A DNA stretch of 9,471 nucleotides from NCBI GenBank assembly GCA_964651405.1, contig CAZYZB010000031.1:1-9471 (forward strand), written 5' to 3'. This document shows positions 1 to 6,161 of this stretch, piece by piece (position 1 is the first letter of the stretch; each line of letters starts with the position of its first letter). The DNA is from JAWBOD01 sp964651405 (GTDB lineage: Archaea > Aenigmatarchaeota > Aenigmatarchaeia > Aenigmatarchaeales > Aenigmatarchaeaceae). The position numbers and the translations under genes are program-made. Below the pieces are notes generated by a model that saw only the letters and a program-made list of their open reading frames with translations, did not search any database and had not been told where the DNA came from.

Positions 1-149
1 TCTCTACAAAAGACAGGCTTGCCTTCTGTTGGTTTGAAAGGAACTTCACATTCCTTTCCACACTCAGAACAAACGGCTTTGTGCATTTCTCTTGGACCTC
101 TATCAAAGCTGCTACCTCTTCTGTCGAAACGTCTATTTTCGAATGGCAT
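1..149 (-). CDS. Small CxxC-x17-CxxC zinc-binding protein, partial (3' end outside window)
   Basis: The first 49 residues are visible. After a basic, Arg/Gly/Phe-rich start (MPFENRRFDRRGSSF) comes CSEC at residues 27-30, exactly 17 residues, then a Cys at 48 followed by Arg and a third residue whose codon begins GA, where the window ends. This spacing matches the CxxC-x17-CxxC zinc-ribbon-like domain family, small proteins of unknown function common in metagenomic archaea and bacteria; the fourth Cys is expected just outside the window. The start is the ATG at 149, with GGAG at 157-160 seven bases upstream. The basic arm could bind nucleic acid, but that is inference. The gene lies downstream of ileS on the same strand, 52 bases away, with its own TATA-like element, so it may be transcribed separately. 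Confidence 0.8.
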   Translation of the reverse strand, partial: MPFENRRFDRRGSSFDRGPREMHKAVCSECGKECEVPFKPTEGKPVFCR

Positions 150-192
150 TTAAATTCTCCTATTTTTAATAAAGAAATGATGGTATTTGCAG

Positions 193-201
193 TTTAAATA
201 T
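193..201 (-). promoter_or_regulatory. Candidate TATA box for the zinc protein gene
   Basis: On the minus strand this reads ATATTTAAA, a typical archaeal TATA element. It abuts the ileS stop codon. Transcription about 25 bases downstream would start near 168-172, leaving a leader of about 20 bases that contains the GGAG ribosome binding site. It was recognised by pattern only. Confidence 0.45.
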
Positions 202-3060
202 CTATTTCTTGATTCCAAATTCATATTTCTTTTTCATAAACTCGAACTCAGACTTGTTGCCGAGAATGTTGCCGAAATTTATTTTACTACCAGTTGAACC
301 TTCTATTCTTTGCTTATTTTTCTTAAACAGCTCCTCTTCAGGAAGGTATAGTTCAACTTTATCTTTTATCTCTAAGTCTATCTTCTTTCTTGTGTCCTGT
401 ACGCTTCTTATCAATTCGCTGAGCAACCATTCGTCTCTAATTTCTTGCGAAATCTCCGAGTTCAAGAATATTTTTCCATTTTCTATTTCCTTCCCTTCCT
501 CTATAGGTTCTATTTTTATGTCCTTAACGTTTGCTAACTCTACAATAACCTCTTTCAAGTCTCTAGCAGTTTCTTTTATCTCATCTTTTCCATCTATAGT
601 CAGAGAAGGAAGTAAATACTTTAGCTTTATGCTTTTCTCATGTCTTAAGGCATTTGCAGCCTCAATAATTCCTTTTGCTATTTTCATTTCATTCTCTAGT
701 TTCTCATTTATTAGCTCAGCTTCAACGGTAGGCCAATTACATAGGTGAATGCTTTCTTCTTTCTCAAATTTTTTGAAAAAGTCTTGATACAAATCTTCTG
801 TTATGAAAGGCAAGAAAGGTGCTAATATCTTTAGAGTGTTTAAACAGACGGTGTAAAAAGTATAAAGCATCGCTTCCTTATATTCGGATTCTATTCCAGG
901 TTTAATGTGTTCTCTAATCAAATGACCATAGAATCTTGATAGGTCATTTAAGAAAAATTCTTCGAGCTTGCAAGTTGCTATGTGCGGTTTCAAATCTTCC
1001 AAGTCCTTTGTAACTTCTTTGTTTATTGTATGTAATCTTGACAATATCCATTGGCTTGATACATCAAACTTTTTAGGCTTTTTGGGTTTGTATTTGTTAG
1101 CTTCAAAGTAAATCTGCAAGAATTTTACTGTGTTGTAAAGAACATTAAGAGTTCTTTTCACCTCATTTGCAGGAGTATAACCAAAAGGAAGTGGCTGTCC
1201 TGGATTTTGGAGACAGTACATCCATCTAACTATGTCGCCGCCCATCTTTTCCAAAGCTTCATCTGCCCAAATAACATTTCCAGTGCTCTTATGCATCTCT
1301 CTCATTTTTTCATCAAGAACCATACCATGCGCTAGAACCGACTTGTAAGGTACTTTATCTTCTAAAGTAACAGAAACAAACAAAGTTGCATAGAACCATA
1401 ATCTGACTTGTTCATGCATCTCTGTTATGAAATCAGCAGGGAACCACTTTTCCCAAAATTTTCTATCATCCAAATATTTCAATGTTGAGAAGAATACAAC
1501 TCCAGCATCCAGCCAGCAGTCGCCTGTCTCTTCGGTTCTTTTCATTTCGCCTCCACACTTCGGGCATTTAAGAATTACGTTATCAATCCAAGGCCTGTGC
1601 AATTCCTTCAATTCCTTAAAGCCTTTGATAGCCTTTTTCTTTAACTCTTCTTTGCTTGCTATTACTTCCATGAAACTGCATTTCTCACAAAACCAGAATG
1701 GCAGTGGCAAACCATAATATCTTTTCCTTGATATGTTCCAATCCTTTAAATTTGTCAGCCAATCAACCATGCTTTTACTTGTCCATTCAGGATACCACTT
1801 TACTTTTTGAGCTTCTTCCAAAAGCTTAGGCTTTATCTCTTGTGTTGAGATAAACCACTCTTCTCCTGTTCTGTATATCAATTCTTCATCGCATCTCCAA
1901 CAACAGGGGTAGCTATGTGTAATTTTTTCCTCTCTATACAGAAAACCACGTTCTCTTAGTTTTTCTAGGGCTATCTCATTTGCGTCCTTCGCATTCTTAC
2001 CTTTAAGGAAGCCAGCATCTTCATTAAAAATTCCAGACTCATCCAAAGGAGAAATAATAGGCAAACTATATTCTTTTCCAATTTCATAATCTTCTGGTCC
2101 ATGACCAGGAGCAATATGAACTAGTCCTGTTCCCTCTTCAGCACTTACATACTTGTCAGATAGAACAACTTTGCCTGTTATGTTCCATTGCAAAGGAACT
2201 AGATCTTTCAAAGGATTATCATATTGAATCTCTACAAGTTCTCGACCGTACATTGTTTGCAAGATGCTATAACTTTTCTCTAGAATTGCTTTTTCAATAA
2301 GATTCTTAGCTAGGATAAAAACTTCTTCTCCTATTCTTATTCTTACATATTCTAGGTCAGGATGAGCAGCTACTGCTACATTAGAAGCTAAAGTCCAAGG
2401 TGTAGTAGTATAGATTAACAAGTATTCACCGGTTCTATCCTTTATTGGGAACTTGACGTAGATAGCTGGATGAGTCCTTTCCTTATAGCCGCTGGCTACT
2501 TCATGGCTTGACAAGCTTGTGCCGCATCGAGGGCACCATGGCAAAACCTTTAGCCCCTTATATAACCAGTTCTTTTCATAGCATTTCTTCAAGAAATACC
2601 AAACATACTCGATGTTAGTGTCTGTTAAAGTAAGGTAAGGATTCTCCCAATCCATCCACATTCCTAATTTTTTGGAAAGTAATATCCAATTTTTAATATA
2701 ATTTAAAACGCTACTTACGCATTTCTCAGTAAACTTATCTATACCATATTTTTCTATGTCCTTCTTTGATTTGAAGCCTAGTTCTTTTTCAACTCCAACT
2801 TCAACCCAAAGTCCTTGACAGTCAAATCCTGGCTGTCTCCTTGTTTCAAAACCTTGCATTCCTTTAAATCTTAAAAACAAGTCCTTGTAAGTTCTTCCCC
2901 AAGCATGATGGACACCCATCGGATTGTTTGCAGTTGGAGGTCCATCCATAAAAGAAAATGTTTTTCCTTTTCTTAGTTTCATTAACTTCTCAAAAATCTT
3001 ATTTTTATCCCAAAAGCTAAGTATTTTTTCTTCTATCTTATTAGGGTTATACTCTGCCAT
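202..3060 (-). CDS. ileS: Isoleucyl-tRNA synthetase with GXHH signature
   Basis: This 952-residue class Ia enzyme charges tRNA-Ile with isoleucine in the cytoplasm. The N-terminal catalytic motif is PPTANNPMGVHHAWG (41-55), where the family normally has HIGH; here those four positions (49-52) are GVHH. The CP1 editing domain is present, with TTTPWTLASN (218-227) and GTGLVHIAPGHGPEDY (310-325). Further landmarks are zinc-type cysteines CPRC (176-179), CCWRC (386-390) and CPKC (499-502), WNISRKRYYG (441-450), DCWLDAG (514-520), and HGMVLDE (578-584) followed by EMHKS (588-592) where KMSKS is usual; the second Lys of that motif is kept. An anticodon-binding helical domain follows to about residue 780, then a C-terminal region. 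It is somewhat shorter than typical 1000-plus residue type 2 enzymes. The start is ATG at 3060. Upstream reads GTGT-N4-ATG, a weak ribosome binding site, and a strong TATA element lies at 3097-3107. It is transcribed divergently from MBF1. Confidence 0.97.
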   Translation of the reverse strand: MAEYNPNKIEEKILSFWDKNKIFEKLMKLRKGKTFSFMDGPPTANNPMGVHHAWGRTYKDLFLRFKGMQGFETRRQPGFDCQGLWVEVGVEKELGFKSKKDIEKYGIDKFTEKCVSSVLNYIKNWILLSKKLGMWMDWENPYLTLTDTNIEYVWYFLKKCYEKNWLYKGLKVLPWCPRCGTSLSSHEVASGYKERTHPAIYVKFPIKDRTGEYLLIYTTTPWTLASNVAVAAHPDLEYVRIRIGEEVFILAKNLIEKAILEKSYSILQTMYGRELVEIQYDNPLKDLVPLQWNITGKVVLSDKYVSAEEGTGLVHIAPGHGPEDYEIGKEYSLPIISPLDESGIFNEDAGFLKGKNAKDANEIALEKLRERGFLYREEKITHSYPCCWRCDEELIYRTGEEWFISTQEIKPKLLEEAQKVKWYPEWTSKSMVDWLTNLKDWNISRKRYYGLPLPFWFCEKCSFMEVIASKEELKKKAIKGFKELKELHRPWIDNVILKCPKCGGEMKRTEETGDCWLDAGVVFFSTLKYLDDRKFWEKWFPADFITEMHEQVRLWFYATLFVSVTLEDKVPYKSVLAHGMVLDEKMREMHKSTGNVIWADEALEKMGGDIVRWMYCLQNPGQPLPFGYTPANEVKRTLNVLYNTVKFLQIYFEANKYKPKKPKKFDVSSQWILSRLHTINKEVTKDLEDLKPHIATCKLEEFFLNDLSRFYGHLIREHIKPGIESEYKEAMLYTFYTVCLNTLKILAPFLPFITEDLYQDFFKKFEKEESIHLCNWPTVEAELINEKLENEMKIAKGIIEAANALRHEKSIKLKYLLPSLTIDGKDEIKETARDLKEVIVELANVKDIKIEPIEEGKEIENGKIFLNSEISQEIRDEWLLSELIRSVQDTRKKIDLEIKDKVELYLPEEELFKKNKQRIEGSTGSKINFGNILGNKSEFEFMKKKYEFGIKK

Positions 3061-3096
3061 TTAAACACTCTCTAACTTTAGAATTAGATAATTATA

Positions 3097-3107
3097 TTTA
3101 TATAAAT
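3097..3107 (-). promoter_or_regulatory. Candidate TATA box for ileS
   Basis: On the minus strand this reads ATTTATATAAA, a strong archaeal TATA element, centred about 42 bases upstream of the ileS ATG. A start about 25 bases downstream would give a leader of roughly 15 bases. Confidence 0.55.
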
Positions 3108-3168
3108 CTTTAAGGTAGGATTTGTAATTCGCCGGTCATATCAACCCAATACTCATTTTTGTAAGAAG

Positions 3169-3177
3169 TATTTAAAT
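3169..3177 (+). promoter_or_regulatory. Candidate TATA box for MBF1
   Basis: TATTTAAAT lies about 66 bases upstream of the proposed MBF1 start. Initiation about 25 bases downstream would be near 3200, giving a leader of about 40 bases that includes the hairpin at 3216-3234. A second, weaker element (TTATAAG, about 3207-3213) would give an almost leaderless transcript instead; the sequence alone does not decide between them. Confidence 0.45.
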
Positions 3178-3215
3178 AGCTTATATGAAAAGTTAGAAAT
3201 TTATTCTTATAAGTA

Positions 3216-3234
3216 TCACCTATAATTAGGGTGA
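3216..3234 (+). promoter_or_regulatory. Hairpin that can hide the MBF1 ribosome binding site
   Basis: TCACCT (3216-3221) can pair with GGGTGA (3229-3234) around the seven-base loop ATAATTA, giving five Watson-Crick pairs plus one T-G wobble. The 3' arm contains GGTGA (3230-3234), the ribosome binding site of MBF1, four bases before the proposed ATT start at 3239. If transcription begins upstream of 3216, this fold would sequester the site. The pairing is seen in the sequence; the regulatory role is inferred. Confidence 0.5.
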
Positions 3235-3238
3235 AACC

Positions 3239-3670
3239 ATTTCTGAATGCGAACTTTGTGGTTCTAGAAATGCGAGCAGAAGAACAAAAATAGATAATGC
3301 AATTCTAACAGTTTGTAACAACTGCGTGACGTTTGGAGAGGAGATTCCAATAGTCGAGTTAAGGGAAGAAAAGAGGATAATTCCTAAACTAGAAGAAATG
3401 GACCAAGCAATCAAATCAAACTTCCGTTTGTTGGTTAAGAGTGAAAGAGCTAAGAGAAACTTAACTCAAGAAGACCTTGCAAAAAAATTGAATGAGAAAG
3501 TCTCCCTCATAAAAAGAGTGGAAGAAGGATGGGAGCCTCCCTTAAACATAGTAAAAAAACTTGAAAGATTCTTTAATATCGAACTAACAGAGGAGTTGGA
3601 AGAAAAACAAATAGAAAGTAAAACAGATAAAACAGAACTAACTATAGGCGATGTGGTTGAAGTTCGTTAG
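3239..3670 (+). CDS. mbf1: Multiprotein bridging factor 1 (MBF1), apparent ATT start
   Basis: This 143-residue protein has an N-terminal zinc ribbon, CELC (residues 4-7) and CNNC (26-29), followed by TFGEE and a C-terminal Cro/C1-type HTH (about 62-117; NLTQEDLAKKLNEKVSLIKR, then VEEG and P). This is the archaeal/eukaryotic MBF1 layout. Eukaryotic MBF1 bridges TBP and activators; archaeal MBF1 has been reported to associate with the 30S ribosomal subunit. The start is unusual. An in-frame TAG at 3227-3229 blocks any upstream start, and no ATG, GTG or TTG lies between it and the first cysteine codon. The next in-frame start, GTG at 3326, would discard the whole zinc ribbon. ATT at 3239 follows GGTGA by four bases, the spacing used by several genes here, and yields MSECELCG. 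A sequencing error changing ATG to ATT is the main alternative. The 3' end overlaps acylphosphatase by 20 bases. Confidence 0.9.
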   Translation: MSECELCGSRNASRRTKIDNAILTVCNNCVTFGEEIPIVELREEKRIIPKLEEMDQAIKSNFRLLVKSERAKRNLTQEDLAKKLNEKVSLIKRVEEGWEPPLNIVKKLERFFNIELTEELEEKQIESKTDKTELTIGDVVEVR

Positions 3671-3932
3671 AGCGCATGTTATCATTTCTGGAGAGGTTCA
3701 AGGCGTTGGCTTCCGATTCCATACTAGAATAAAAGCTAGGAATCTAGATTTGAAAGGTTGGGTTAGGAATCTTGATAACGGAGATGTTGAAGCTGTTTTC
3801 GAAGGTGAGGAAGACAAAGTAAGGGAAATAATTGAGTGGTGCAAGAGAGGAGAGCATCATGCTATAGTGAAGGATGTTAAAACTGAGTTTGAGAAACATA
3901 CTGGAGAGTTTGAAAATTTTGATTCAGACTAA
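3651..3932 (+). CDS. acyP: Acylphosphatase
   Basis: This 93-residue single-domain cytoplasmic enzyme hydrolyses the carboxyl-phosphate bond of acylphosphates. The signature GEVQGVGFRFHTRIKA (14-29) carries the catalytic Arg22, and GWVRNLDNGDVE (36-47) carries the catalytic Asn40; the length is normal for the family. The start ATG at 3651 lies inside the last 20 bases of MBF1, so the two are probably on one transcript. No strong ribosome binding site is visible (only AGGCG directly before the ATG), so translation may depend on ribosomes finishing MBF1. A TTG at 3657 is a less likely alternative start. The gene ends before a TATA-like element that probably starts a new transcript. Confidence 0.95.
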   Translation: MWLKFVRAHVIISGEVQGVGFRFHTRIKARNLDLKGWVRNLDNGDVEAVFEGEEDKVREIIEWCKRGEHHAIVKDVKTEFEKHTGEFENFDSD

Positions 3933-3945
3933 TTTCCCACATAAT

Positions 3946-3953
3946 TTTAAATA
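3946..3953 (+). promoter_or_regulatory. Candidate TATA box for the AbrB-like/racemase unit
   Basis: TTTAAATA lies in the 60-base gap between the acylphosphatase stop and the AbrB-like gene. Initiation about 25 bases downstream would be around 3975-3980, just before the candidate starts of the next gene. Confidence 0.45.
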
Positions 3954-3992
3954 CCTTTGAAAAATAAGCATTAATAGTGAGAAAAATGAAAG

Positions 3993-4259
3993 GTGAAGCT
4001 CTTTGGAGTGGGTGCCTTCACACAAGAGGCACAAGATTTAGTTAGCTTTACCTCTAGAATTGACAAGAAAGGAAGAGCCCTGATTTCTGTTCATATAAGA
4101 AAAATATTAAGATTATGTTATGGTTCTCCAATTTTTGTTGAAATAAGGAATGCTAGTTTTATTTCTAAGACTGATGAAAGAGGAAGATTTTCTATTCCTA
4201 CTAAGATAAGAGGAGATTCTTTGTTTGTAGAAGGTAAAATAGGGAGATGTAATTTATGA
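3993..4259 (+). CDS. Tandem AbrB/SpoVT-like swapped-hairpin DNA-binding protein
   Basis: The 88-residue product contains two AbrB-like units. Unit 1 spans about 19-51 (SRIDKKGRALISVHIRKIL, then YGSPIFVEI) and unit 2 about 56-82 (SKTDERGRFSIPTKIR, then LFVEGKI). Each has the family's D-x-x-GR-x-x-I-x-x-x-IR core. AbrB/MazE/SpoVT proteins are small DNA-binding regulators or antitoxin-type proteins; which role applies here is not visible, and no toxin gene is adjacent. The start is uncertain. An in-frame TGA at 3987 limits it to GTG 3993 or GTG 4008, neither with a well-placed ribosome binding site, while the best site (AGGTGA, 3991-3996) overlaps the first GTG. An ATG at 3986 opens a different frame that stops after 19 codons. 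The stop overlaps the racemase ATG (ATGA), indicating translational coupling, so this protein may regulate or belong with the racemase. Confidence 0.75.
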   Translation: MKLFGVGAFTQEAQDLVSFTSRIDKKGRALISVHIRKILRLCYGSPIFVEIRNASFISKTDERGRFSIPTKIRGDSLFVEGKIGRCNL

Positions 4260-5047
4260 GAAGCATAGGGATTCTAGGGGGCATGGGTCCAGAAGCAACT
4301 GCTGAACTTTACACAAGACTTGTTCAGGCTTTTCAGGCTAAAGGTGCTGTTTATGATGAAGAATTCCCTGCGATATACATTTATAATCTTCCTGTTCCTG
4401 ACATCGCTGAGAAAGAAAATGACATACTAATGACACTAATCGATAGCTTAGATAAATTACGTAAAATGGGCTCAGAAATTTTGACTATACCATGTAATAC
4501 AGCTACTTGCATAATAGAAAAATATAGAAACTTTCCCGATTTCATAAGCATAGTAAAAGAAACTGTTAAAAAGACAACGGAGTACGGGTACAAGAATGTA
4601 GGGTTACTTTGTACAAAATTAACATTAAAGACAGGAGTCTATCAATCATTATTAAAAAAAGAAGGAATAGAATTTATCTTGCCCACAGAGAAAGAAAGAG
4701 ACGAAATAACTAAAATAATTCTAAACATACTATCTGGTAAAAAACTTCCTACTGACAAATTGATTCTAGAAAAAATAGCAGTTAGAATGACCAAAGAAGG
4801 TGCAGAATCTATAATTCTAGGATGTACAGAACTTCCATTACTCTTTAAAAATTCTAATATTCGGACAATTGATACAATCCAAGTTCTTACAGAGGCGTTG
4901 GTTAGAGAAACTTGTAATGGCTGTAGTAGTGTAGAAGACAACATAGAAGCCTGTGAAACTTCTGAGATGGGTGCAATTCCCATCTACAGCCCTAACATCA
5001 GAAATAATTTTAATAAACAAAGTAACAAAAGTATAAATAGTAGTTAA
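4256..5047 (+). CDS. Aspartate/glutamate racemase family protein
   Basis: The 263-residue protein belongs to the PLP-independent Asp/Glu racemase family, which inverts the alpha carbon using two cysteines. GILGGMGPEAT is at 5-15, the first catalytic Cys is in PCNTA (Cys80), and the second is in GCTELPLL (Cys190), so both active-site cysteines are present. The substrate (aspartate, glutamate or another amino acid) cannot be told from sequence alone. The start ATG overlaps the stop of the preceding gene, with GGGAG at 4242-4246 nine bases upstream. Family members are usually about 230 residues; here a low-complexity tail of about 45 residues follows residue 218, with Cys220, Cys223 and Cys233 and then an Asn/Ser-rich end. 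The last part of that tail is encoded by AT-rich DNA that also holds a TATA-like element for the next gene, so the tail may be a recent extension. Confidence 0.93.
   Translation: MRSIGILGGMGPEATAELYTRLVQAFQAKGAVYDEEFPAIYIYNLPVPDIAEKENDILMTLIDSLDKLRKMGSEILTIPCNTATCIIEKYRNFPDFISIVKETVKKTTEYGYKNVGLLCTKLTLKTGVYQSLLKKEGIEFILPTEKERDEITKIILNILSGKKLPTDKLILEKIAVRMTKEGAESIILGCTELPLLFKNSNIRTIDTIQVLTEALVRETCNGCSSVEDNIEACETSEMGAIPIYSPNIRNNFNKQSNKSINSS
5032..5039 (+). promoter_or_regulatory. Candidate TATA box before the LAGLIDADG gene
   Basis: TATAAATA lies inside the last codons of the racemase gene. A start about 25 bases downstream would fall at or next to the ATG at 5063, so this promoter could produce a nearly leaderless transcript. 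Confidence 0.4.
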
Positions 5048-5062
5048 GAAAGGACGATGCCT

Positions 5063-5863
5063 ATGGAAAAGAAAATCAAGATTTTGATGATGAAATATAG
5101 ATTCAAAAATCTGAGGCAATTAAGCGAAAAGATGAACGTACCATATGAAATAATGAAAAATTGGTCTTGTGGCCGTACAACAATAGGATCGGTTGGAAAA
5201 TTTAAACAAATTAAAATCCCAGAAATATTCGATTATAAATTAGCGGAATTAGTAGGCATAGTTCTAGGAGATGGAAACATATGTGGAAATCAATTAAGAA
5301 TTTACGGAAATAAAGAGGAATACGAATATTATAGGAGTAACATACAAAAGCTGTTACTCGATATTTTTAGAGTTAAATCTACCATTAAGCAAACAAGAAG
5401 AAATTCTAATGGCATATTGTTAACAGTTAACTCTATATTAGTTTGTCGATACCTTACATCTATTGGTCTGAAAGATGGAAGCAAAATAAAAAATAAAACT
5501 ACTATACCGGATTGGATATACACTAAAAAGGAACTTATTATATATTGCTTAAAGGGACTATTTGATACAGATGGATCATTTTTTTCTTCTAGTAAGAATA
5601 CTGAAATAAATATTTTATGGAATATGGGTATGAATTCATCTTTACCTAATGAAATAAGGAAAGCGTTAATAAAATTGAATTACTCTCCAACGAGGATATT
5701 TGACAAAGGTAGAAAAGTAGCATTATGCAAAAGGTCAGAAGTTATTAGATTTTTCAAAGAAATAAAACCTAGAAATAATGTTCAAAATGATAGATTCTTA
5801 AAATTTTTCAATGAAAGTTCAAATCCCACTCGTGGCCCTAAATTTTATATCAAAGAAATCTAA
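5063..5863 (+). CDS. HTH-LAGLIDADG family protein (probable homing endonuclease)
   Basis: This 266-residue, free-standing LAGLIDADG protein has two motifs: LVGIVLGDG (63-71) and LKGLFDTDG (163-171). The acidic residues expected to bind metal at the cleavage site are Asp70 and Asp170. The N-terminus (about 16-41) resembles a helix-turn-helix: LRQLSEKMNVPYEIMKNW. Proteins with two motifs usually work as monomers cutting long asymmetric sites, but some have become RNA maturases or regulators, and this one has an added HTH. It is not inside an intein or a recognisable intron; it sits between the racemase and the M20 peptidase with 15 and 9 bases between them. I prefer ATG 5063 because AGGA (5051-5054) is eight bases before it; ATG 5057, two codons upstream, has only two bases of spacing. 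Intact motifs suggest an active or recently active protein. Confidence 0.85.
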   Translation: MEKKIKILMMKYRFKNLRQLSEKMNVPYEIMKNWSCGRTTIGSVGKFKQIKIPEIFDYKLAELVGIVLGDGNICGNQLRIYGNKEEYEYYRSNIQKLLLDIFRVKSTIKQTRRNSNGILLTVNSILVCRYLTSIGLKDGSKIKNKTTIPDWIYTKKELIIYCLKGLFDTDGSFFSSSKNTEINILWNMGMNSSLPNEIRKALIKLNYSPTRIFDKGRKVALCKRSEVIRFFKEIKPRNNVQNDRFLKFFNESSNPTRGPKFYIKEI

Positions 5864-5872
5864 TGTGATTAT

Positions 5873-6044
5873 ATGAATGAGGTAGAATTAACTCAAGAAT
5901 TAATAAGAATAAACTCGGAGAATCCTCCTGGAAACGAGACAAAGATAGCCAAATTCATAAAAGATTTTTTGAATGACTTGAAATTCTCTACAGAGGTTGT
6001 AGATTTTGATACTAACAGGTCTAATGTCATAGCTTCCATTGGAA
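5873..6044 (+). CDS. M20 family metallopeptidase (ArgE/DapE/CPG2-like), cut by assembly gap
   Basis: The first 57 residues are visible. The N-terminus, LTQELIRINSENPPGNE (6-22), is the hallmark opening of M20 amidohydrolases: acetylornithine deacetylase, succinyl-diaminopimelate desuccinylase and related peptidases. It ends near NVIASIG, just before where the zinc-binding GHMDVVP-type motif would be expected; all metal ligands lie in the unsequenced part. The start is ATG 5873, with GTGA (5865-5868) four bases upstream and nine bases after the LAGLIDADG stop. Family members are about 350-420 residues, so roughly a kilobase should be missing. Substrate cannot be assigned. Confidence 0.85.
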
Positions 6045-6144
6045 NNNNNNNNNNNNNNNNNNNNNNNNNNNNNNNNNNNNNNNNNNNNNNNNNNNNNNNN
6101 NNNNNNNNNNNNNNNNNNNNNNNNNNNNNNNNNNNNNNNNNNNN
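6045..6144. other. Assembly gap of exactly 100 N
   Basis: A round 100-base run of N is a usual placeholder for a gap of unknown length. The M20 gene before it is missing about 300 residues, so the true gap is probably around 1 kb or more and could hold further genes. TAA at 6146-6148, just after the gap, could be the stop of whatever gene precedes hisS. Confidence 0.95.
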
Positions 6145-6161
6145 ATAAGAAAGGTGTGCTT

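Noticed and set aside
209..748. Long plus-strand reading frame of 179 codons antisense to ileS
   Set aside because: It is Ser/Phe/Leu-rich with no recognisable motif and lies wholly within the well-supported ileS gene; a typical antisense shadow.
3110..3240. Minus-strand open stretch upstream of ileS reading EYWVDMTGELQILP near its end
   Set aside because: It looks protein-like for a short stretch, but it has no usable start codon outside the final 12 codons, runs over the MBF1 promoter and stops at the ileS TATA box.
3226..3414. Minus-strand 62-codon frame over the MBF1 start
   Set aside because: It is antisense to the MBF1 zinc ribbon, which is the recognisable product.
4838..5119. Minus-strand reading frame across the racemase/LAGLIDADG junction
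   Set aside because: It is antisense to two good genes, with no motif and no ribosome binding site.
5063..5863. Intein or group I intron host arrangement
   Set aside because: The LAGLIDADG gene is a separate frame with its own start and stop; the flanking genes are not halves of one interrupted gene.
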